Source: Burkholderiales bacterium (GTDB lineage Bacteria > Pseudomonadota > Gammaproteobacteria > Burkholderiales > Burkholderiaceae_C). Taken from it: DNA of 64,000 bases. The stretch is taken from contig JAECRL010000011.1 in assembly GCA_016000265.1 (NCBI GenBank), forward strand, positions 94,747 through 158,746, given 5' to 3'. The notes under the pieces are model-generated. The model worked only from the letters and a program-made list of their open reading frames with translations. It was not told the origin of the DNA and did no database searches. Below, one piece after another: positions 59,833-64,000 of this stretch. How positions within the stretch are numbered: the stretch's first letter is position 1; each line of letters opens with the position of its first letter. The position numbers and the translations under genes are program-made.

Positions 59833-60894
59833 TCAAGCCAGGCACTGGTCCAGGCCGGCTTTGAACAGGTCCTGAGGGAGGTCGATGCCGATGAAGACCA
59901 TCTTGCTGATCTTCTGCTCTCCCGCGGCCCATTTCGGCCCGGTGTCGCTGCCCATGAGTTGGTGCACGCCCTGGAAAACCACCTTGCGGTCCATGCCCGT
60001 GACGTGCAGCACGCCCTTGTAGCGCAGCATGCGCGGGCCGTAGATCTGCACCATGGAGCCCAGGAAGTCTTCCAGGCGGGTGGCGTTGAAGGGTTTGGTC
60101 GATTTGTAGACGAAGGACTTGACGTCGTCGTCGTGGGCGTGGTGATGCGGGTGGTCGCAGTGCTCGCCGTGATCGTGGTCGTGTCCGCAGTCGGCGCCAT
60201 GAACGTGGCCGTGATCATGTGCCCCGTGGTGGTGCCCTTCACTCAGGAAGTCCGGGTCGATGTCCAGCTTGGCATTGAGGTTGAAGCCCTTGAGGTCAAA
60301 CACCTCTTTGAGCGGCACCTCGCCGAAGTGCACGCGCTTTTGCGGCGCGCGGGGGTTCATGTGCTTGATGCGGTGCGACAGGGCGTCTGCGGCTTCTTCG
60401 CTGACCAGGTCGGTCTTGCTCATGAAGATCAGGTCGGCGAAACCCACCTGGCGGCGCGCCTCCTGGCGGGCATCGAGTTGTTGCTCGCCGTGTTTGGCGT
60501 CGACCAGGGTGACGATGGCGTCCAGCAGGTAGCTCTCGGCGATCTCGTCATCCATGAAGAAGGTCTGCGCGACCGGGCCCGGGTCGGCCACGCCGGTGGT
60601 CTCGATGACCACGCGCTCGAAGTGCAGCGTGCCGGCCTTTTTCTGCTTGACGAGATCGGCCAGCGTTTCGCGCAGGTCTTCCCGGATGGTGCAGCAGACG
60701 CAGCCGTTGCTCATCTGAACGATGTGCTCTTCGGTGTCGGCGACCAGGATGTCGTTGTCGATGTTTTCTTCGCCGAACTCGTTTTCGATGACGGCGATCT
60801 TCTGACCGTGGGCTTCGGTCAGCAGGCGCTTGAGCAGCGTGGTCTTGCCGCTGCCCAGGAAGCCGGTGAGGATGGTGACGGGAATGAGGCTCAT
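59833..60894 (-). CDS. COG0523 (CobW-type) GTPase, putative metal chaperone
   Basis: This 353-residue G3E GTPase probably delivers zinc or another metal to target proteins. From the ATG at 60894 it reads SLIPVTILTGFLGSGKTTLL (Walker A), then the metal-binding CxCC in SNGCVCCTIREDL, IETTGVADPG, and SKTDLV (guanine specificity). A His/Asp-rich metal-binding loop (about residues 220-260, containing HHHGAHDHGHVHG and HHHAHDDD) precedes the C-terminal domain. It is upstream of dksA on the same strand; such GTPases often accompany zinc-independent DksA forms. Confidence 0.93.
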   Translation of the reverse strand: MSLIPVTILTGFLGSGKTTLLKRLLTEAHGQKIAVIENEFGEENIDNDILVADTEEHIVQMSNGCVCCTIREDLRETLADLVKQKKAGTLHFERVVIETTGVADPGPVAQTFFMDDEIAESYLLDAIVTLVDAKHGEQQLDARQEARRQVGFADLIFMSKTDLVSEEAADALSHRIKHMNPRAPQKRVHFGEVPLKEVFDLKGFNLNAKLDIDPDFLSEGHHHGAHDHGHVHGADCGHDHDHGEHCDHPHHHAHDDDVKSFVYKSTKPFNATRLEDFLGSMVQIYGPRMLRYKGVLHVTGMDRKVVFQGVHQLMGSDTGPKWAAGEQKISKMVFIGIDLPQDLFKAGLDQCLA

Positions 60895-60996
60895 GGCGTC
60901 AAGTGTAGGCCTGTTTCGTGGCGCCGCACGGGCTGGCCGCGGTCGTTTCACGGGCATGGGGTATTCTCGCGAGATCCCCACAACGACACCCCTGCC

Positions 60997-61926
60997 GTGT
61001 CCGAATCAGACCCCAGTCGACCTTCCCGGGCCGACAGACACCCCGATCGCGGCTCTTCTGGCGCCCCCAGGCGCTCCCGTGAGCGTGATCGCGACCCCCG
61101 CAGCCTGTTTGTTCGCCTGGTGGAGTTCATCTCCCCGGGCCCCGACTCGACGGCCGAACTCATCCGCACCCTGGCCGACGCCGAGCACCGCGACCTGATC
61201 GAGCCCGAGTCGCGCGTCATGCTCGAGGGCGTCATCCGCATGGCCGGCATGAGCGCCGGCGACGTCATGGTTGCCGTGCGACGCATGGACATGCTCGACA
61301 TCAACGCACCGTACGACGAGCTCCTGGCCACCGTGATCAACACCGGTCATTCGCGTTTCCCGGTGTTCGAAGACAGTCGCGACAACATCATCGGCCTGCT
61401 CATGGCCAAGGACCTGCTGAAGCTGCAGCGCTCGCCCGACCTGAGCCTGCGCACGCTGCTGCGCCCTGCCTTTTTCGTGCCGGAGTCCAAGGGCCTCAAC
61501 GAGCTGTTGCGCGAATTCCGCTCCAGTCGCAACCACCTGGCCATCGCCATCGACGAGTTCGGCAAGACGGCCGGCCTGATCACCATCGAGGACGTGCTGG
61601 AGGAGATCGTCGGCGAGATCGAAGACGAGTTCGACGACGACGACGGCCAGTCCAGCATCTTCACGCTGGCCGATGGCAGTCAGCGCGTGGCAGGCGACAC
61701 CCTCATCTCCGATGTGAACGAAACCTTCCAGGCGCAGCTGCCCGAAGAAGATTTCGACACGATCGGTGGCTTGATCGCACACGAGTTGGGGCGCGTGCCT
61801 CGCCGAGGTGAGCAAGTCGAGTTGGGCGGGCTTCGTTTCGTGGTGATGCTGGCGCGCGGGGGCTCGGTGCGCTGGTTCAAAGTGACTTCCGCTCGCAACC
61901 CGGCTGACGCAGCAGAACATGCGTGA
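60997..61926 (+). CDS. corC: CorC/HlyC-family CBS domain transport protein
   Basis: This protein of about 309 residues starts at a GTG (VSESDPSRPSRADRH). It has a helical N-terminal segment (SLFVRLVEFISPGPDSTAELIRTLADAE), two CBS domains (MVAVRRMDMLDINAPYDELLATVINTGHSRFPVFED and HLAIAIDEFGKTAGLITIEDVLEEIVGEIEDE) and a C-terminal CorC/HlyC domain. It is linked to Mg/Co efflux. It overlaps lnt by 8 nt; the corC-lnt pair is conserved. Confidence 0.92.
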   Translation: MSESDPSRPSRADRHPDRGSSGAPRRSRERDRDPRSLFVRLVEFISPGPDSTAELIRTLADAEHRDLIEPESRVMLEGVIRMAGMSAGDVMVAVRRMDMLDINAPYDELLATVINTGHSRFPVFEDSRDNIIGLLMAKDLLKLQRSPDLSLRTLLRPAFFVPESKGLNELLREFRSSRNHLAIAIDEFGKTAGLITIEDVLEEIVGEIEDEFDDDDGQSSIFTLADGSQRVAGDTLISDVNETFQAQLPEEDFDTIGGLIAHELGRVPRRGEQVELGGLRFVVMLARGGSVRWFKVTSARNPADAAEHA

Positions 61927-63490
61927 GTCTGCGTCGATGATGGGGTGGCGTCGGCCCCTGGTGACGGGGCTCGCCCCCGTGATGGCCGGCTCGCTCCACG
62001 CCTTGGCCCTGTCACCCTGGGTGGCGGCGATCGGGGGCAGCTGGCCCGCGGCGCTGCAATCGCTTGCCCTGGTCGGTTTGCTGTGGTGCCTGTCGGGCGC
62101 CCGGCGAGCGCGCGACGGGGCGCTGAGTGCCTGGCTGTATGGCAGCACCTGGCTGGTCGGGGCAACGGGCTGGATGTTCGTCAGCCTGCATCACTTTGGC
62201 GGCTTGCCTGCGTGGCTGGCGGCCCTGGCGGTGGGCTTGCTGTGCATGGCCCTGTCGGGCTACATGGCCTTGGTGGGCGTCGCCTGGGTCCGTTGGCGCC
62301 GAGGCCGCCCGTTGGCCGATGCGGCCTTGTTCGGCGCCTTGTGGTTGCTCGCCGAACTGGCGCGGGCGCTGCTGTTCACCGGCTTCCCCTGGGGCGCCAG
62401 CGGCTACGCCTTGATCGACAGCCCCTTCGAGCGCCTGGCCCCGTGGCTGGGTGTGTATGGGCTCGGCGCGACCTGGGCGACCCTGGTGGCCTGGGCGGCT
62501 TTGGGTGTGGGGCGTCGGGCGCCTCTGGCTTGTTTGCCCCTGCTTGCCGTGGTGGGGGGGCTGGCGGCCTGGCCCGCCCCTGAATTCACCCGTCCCCACG
62601 GATCACCCTTGCGAGTCGAGCTGCTGCAGAGCAACGTCCCGCAGGACGAAAAATTCGACGCGGCCCGACTCGCCGACATGCTGAACTGGCACGCCGTGCA
62701 GCTGGCGCAGGCGCGCGGCGACCTGATCGTGGCCCCCGAAACCGCCATCCCCTTGCTGCCCGAGCAGCTGCCCCCCGGTTATTGGGATGCGGTGGTGGCC
62801 TCGTTCGGCTCCTCGTCGGGCCGCGCGGCCTTGATCGGCGTGCCACTGGGCAGTTTCGAGTCGGGCTACAGCAACTCCGTCGTCGGCCTGGCGGGGCAGG
62901 GGGCGGCCTATCGTTACGACAAGCACCACCTGGTGCCCTTCGGCGAGTTCATCCCCGCGGGCTTTCGCTGGTTCGTCAGCTTGATGAACATGCCCTTGGG
63001 CGACTTCTCCCGCGGCCCCCTGGCCGCCCCGTCGTTCGCGGTCAAGGGGCAGCGCGTGGCGCCCAACATCTGCTACGAAGACCTGTTCGGCGAGGAGATC
63101 GCCACCCGGTTCGTGGACGCCCGGCGCGCACCCACCTTGTTGGCCAACGTCAGCAACCTGGCCTGGTTTGGCGACACGGTGGCGATCTTCCAGCACCTGC
63201 AGATCGCTCGCATGCGCTCGCTGGAGTTTCAGGTGCCCACCATCCGCTCAACCAACACCGGCGCCACGGTCGTGATCGACCACCTCGGGGTCGTCACCCA
63301 CCGCATGCCCACTCAAACCCGCGGTGTGCTGCGGGCCGACGTTCAAGGTCGGGCGGGGCAAACCCCCTTTGCGCAATGGGCTGGGCGCCTGGGCCTGTGG
63401 CCGCTTGTGCTCCTGGGGCTGGCTGTGGCGGCGCTGTGTGTCCGACGCGGCGTTTCGGCTCACGGGCTGGGCGCGTCGGCCATTCACTAG
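61919..63490 (+). CDS. lnt: Apolipoprotein N-acyltransferase (Lnt)
   Basis: Lnt adds the third acyl chain to lipoproteins at the outer face of the inner membrane. This 523-residue protein has six or so membrane segments in the first 200 residues and a nitrilase-fold domain. The catalytic Glu is in [17 protein letters not shown], Lys in [14 protein letters not shown] and Cys in [16 protein letters not shown]. All three catalytic residues are present. A final membrane segment closes the protein. A TAGAAT element overlaps its stop codon and may serve glyQ. Confidence 0.95.
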   Translation: MRESASMMGWRRPLVTGLAPVMAGSLHALALSPWVAAIGGSWPAALQSLALVGLLWCLSGARRARDGALSAWLYGSTWLVGATGWMFVSLHHFGGLPAWLAALAVGLLCMALSGYMALVGVAWVRWRRGRPLADAALFGALWLLAELARALLFTGFPWGASGYALIDSPFERLAPWLGVYGLGATWATLVAWAALGVGRRAPLACLPLLAVVGGLAAWPAPEFTRPHGSPLRVELLQSNVPQDEKFDAARLADMLNWHAVQLAQARGDLIVAPETAIPLLPEQLPPGYWDAVVASFGSSSGRAALIGVPLGSFESGYSNSVVGLAGQGAAYRYDKHHLVPFGEFIPAGFRWFVSLMNMPLGDFSRGPLAAPSFAVKGQRVAPNICYEDLFGEEIATRFVDARRAPTLLANVSNLAWFGDTVAIFQHLQIARMRSLEFQVPTIRSTNTGATVVIDHLGVVTHRMPTQTRGVLRADVQGRAGQTPFAQWAGRLGLWPLVLLGLAVAALCVRRGVSAHGLGASAIH

Positions 63491-63581
63491 AATCCGGGGT
63501 TCGACTCCGTCACCTTTTTCATCCCCACCGGCTGATCGGCGGCAGCGCACGGCGCACCGCATCGGCCCACAAGGCAACAAC

Positions 63582-64000
63582 ATGCTGACCTTCCAGCAAC
63601 TGATCCTCCGCCTCCAGAGCTACTGGGACGCCCAAGGCTGCGCCCTGCTGCAGCCGTACGACATGGAAGTCGGTGCGGGCACCAGCCACACCGCCACCTT
63701 CTTGCGCGCCATCGGCCCGGAGCCCTGGAAAGCCGCTTACGTTCAGCCCAGCCGCCGCCCCAAAGATGGCCGCTATGGCGAGAACCCCAACCGCCTGCAG
63801 CACTACTACCAGTACCAGGTCGTGCTCAAGCCCGCGCCGGCCAACATCCTGGAGCTCTACCTGGGCTCCCTGGAGGCCGTGGGCTTCGACCTCAAGAAGA
63901 ACGACATCCGCTTCGTCGAAGACGACTGGGAGAACCCCACGCTGGGCGCCTGGGGCCTGGGCTGGGAGGTCTGGCTCAACGGCATGGAGGTGACGCAGTT
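63582..64000 (+). CDS. glyQ: Glycyl-tRNA synthetase alpha subunit (partial, runs off the window)
   Basis: The first 139 residues of the tetrameric-type glycyl-tRNA synthetase alpha chain are present: [20 protein letters not shown], then [56 protein letters not shown] and [24 protein letters not shown]. This is among the most conserved bacterial sequences. The reading frame continues past 64000. A -10-like TAGAAT lies at 63488-63493. Confidence 0.98.
   Translation, partial: MLTFQQLILRLQSYWDAQGCALLQPYDMEVGAGTSHTATFLRAIGPEPWKAAYVQPSRRPKDGRYGENPNRLQHYYQYQVVLKPAPANILELYLGSLEAVGFDLKKNDIRFVEDDWENPTLGAWGLGWEVWLNGMEVTQ

Overview
The window is about 64 kb of a GC-rich (roughly 65%) chromosome from a betaproteobacterium of the order Burkholderiales. 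The basis is the gene order (yceD-rpmF-plsX-fabHDG-acpP-fabF-rpoE-rseA-mucD-lepA-lepB-rnc-era-recO-pdxJ-acpS-nagZ, then hslVU-dksA-cobW-type GTPase-corC-lnt-glyQ). The Leptothrix/Aquabacterium/Rubrivivax part of the order is my best guess, as inference only.

Left part (1-13.6 kb): a complete type I-C CRISPR-Cas locus, all on the minus strand, in the order cas3, cas5d, cas8c (with a clear internal start for the small subunit Cas11c), cas7, cas4, cas1, cas2, leader, array. The array (217-5379) has 77 apparently identical 32-nt repeats plus one decayed terminal repeat. The leader and newest spacers are at the cas2 end (about 5380) and the oldest are near 217. The cas genes overlap or nearly touch, with one exception: a 255-nt gap between cas3 and cas5d. 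That gap is the most interesting place in the window. It holds two degenerate CRISPR repeats flanking a 41-nt spacer-like stretch, a well-formed promoter in front, and a nearby TTC-flanked match to the seed of the spacer-like stretch. This is the architecture of a crRNA-like regulatory RNA (CreR or CreA class) inside a type I-C operon. A decayed IS5-type transposase fragment (13.7-13.9 kb) borders the locus.

Right part (14.1-64 kb): ordinary housekeeping DNA. ychF (minus) lies opposite a UbiH-type monooxygenase and dsbC. A minus-strand block follows (DUF3108 protein, M61 peptidase, DUF3429 protein, RsmI-like methyltransferase, Maf pyrophosphatase). Next comes the plus-strand ribosomal protein/fatty-acid synthesis cluster running into the sigma-E system (rpoE, rseA, mucD; no rseB is present), then the lepA-nagZ operon. 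A minus-strand group holds an acyl-CoA synthetase, an ATP-grasp enzyme and RNase E. rluC, a HAD phosphatase, a Rieske protein and sppA follow on plus. The end contains an HDOD protein, a chalcone-isomerase-like protein, coaX, hslUV, a STAS protein, dksA, a COG0523 GTPase, corC, lnt and the start of glyQ.

No tRNA or rRNA genes, intact insertion sequences or prophage were seen. Smaller points of interest are a terminator hairpin directly abutting the lepA start codon, a palindromic operator over the acyl-CoA synthetase promoter, and inverted repeats in the CRISPR leader.
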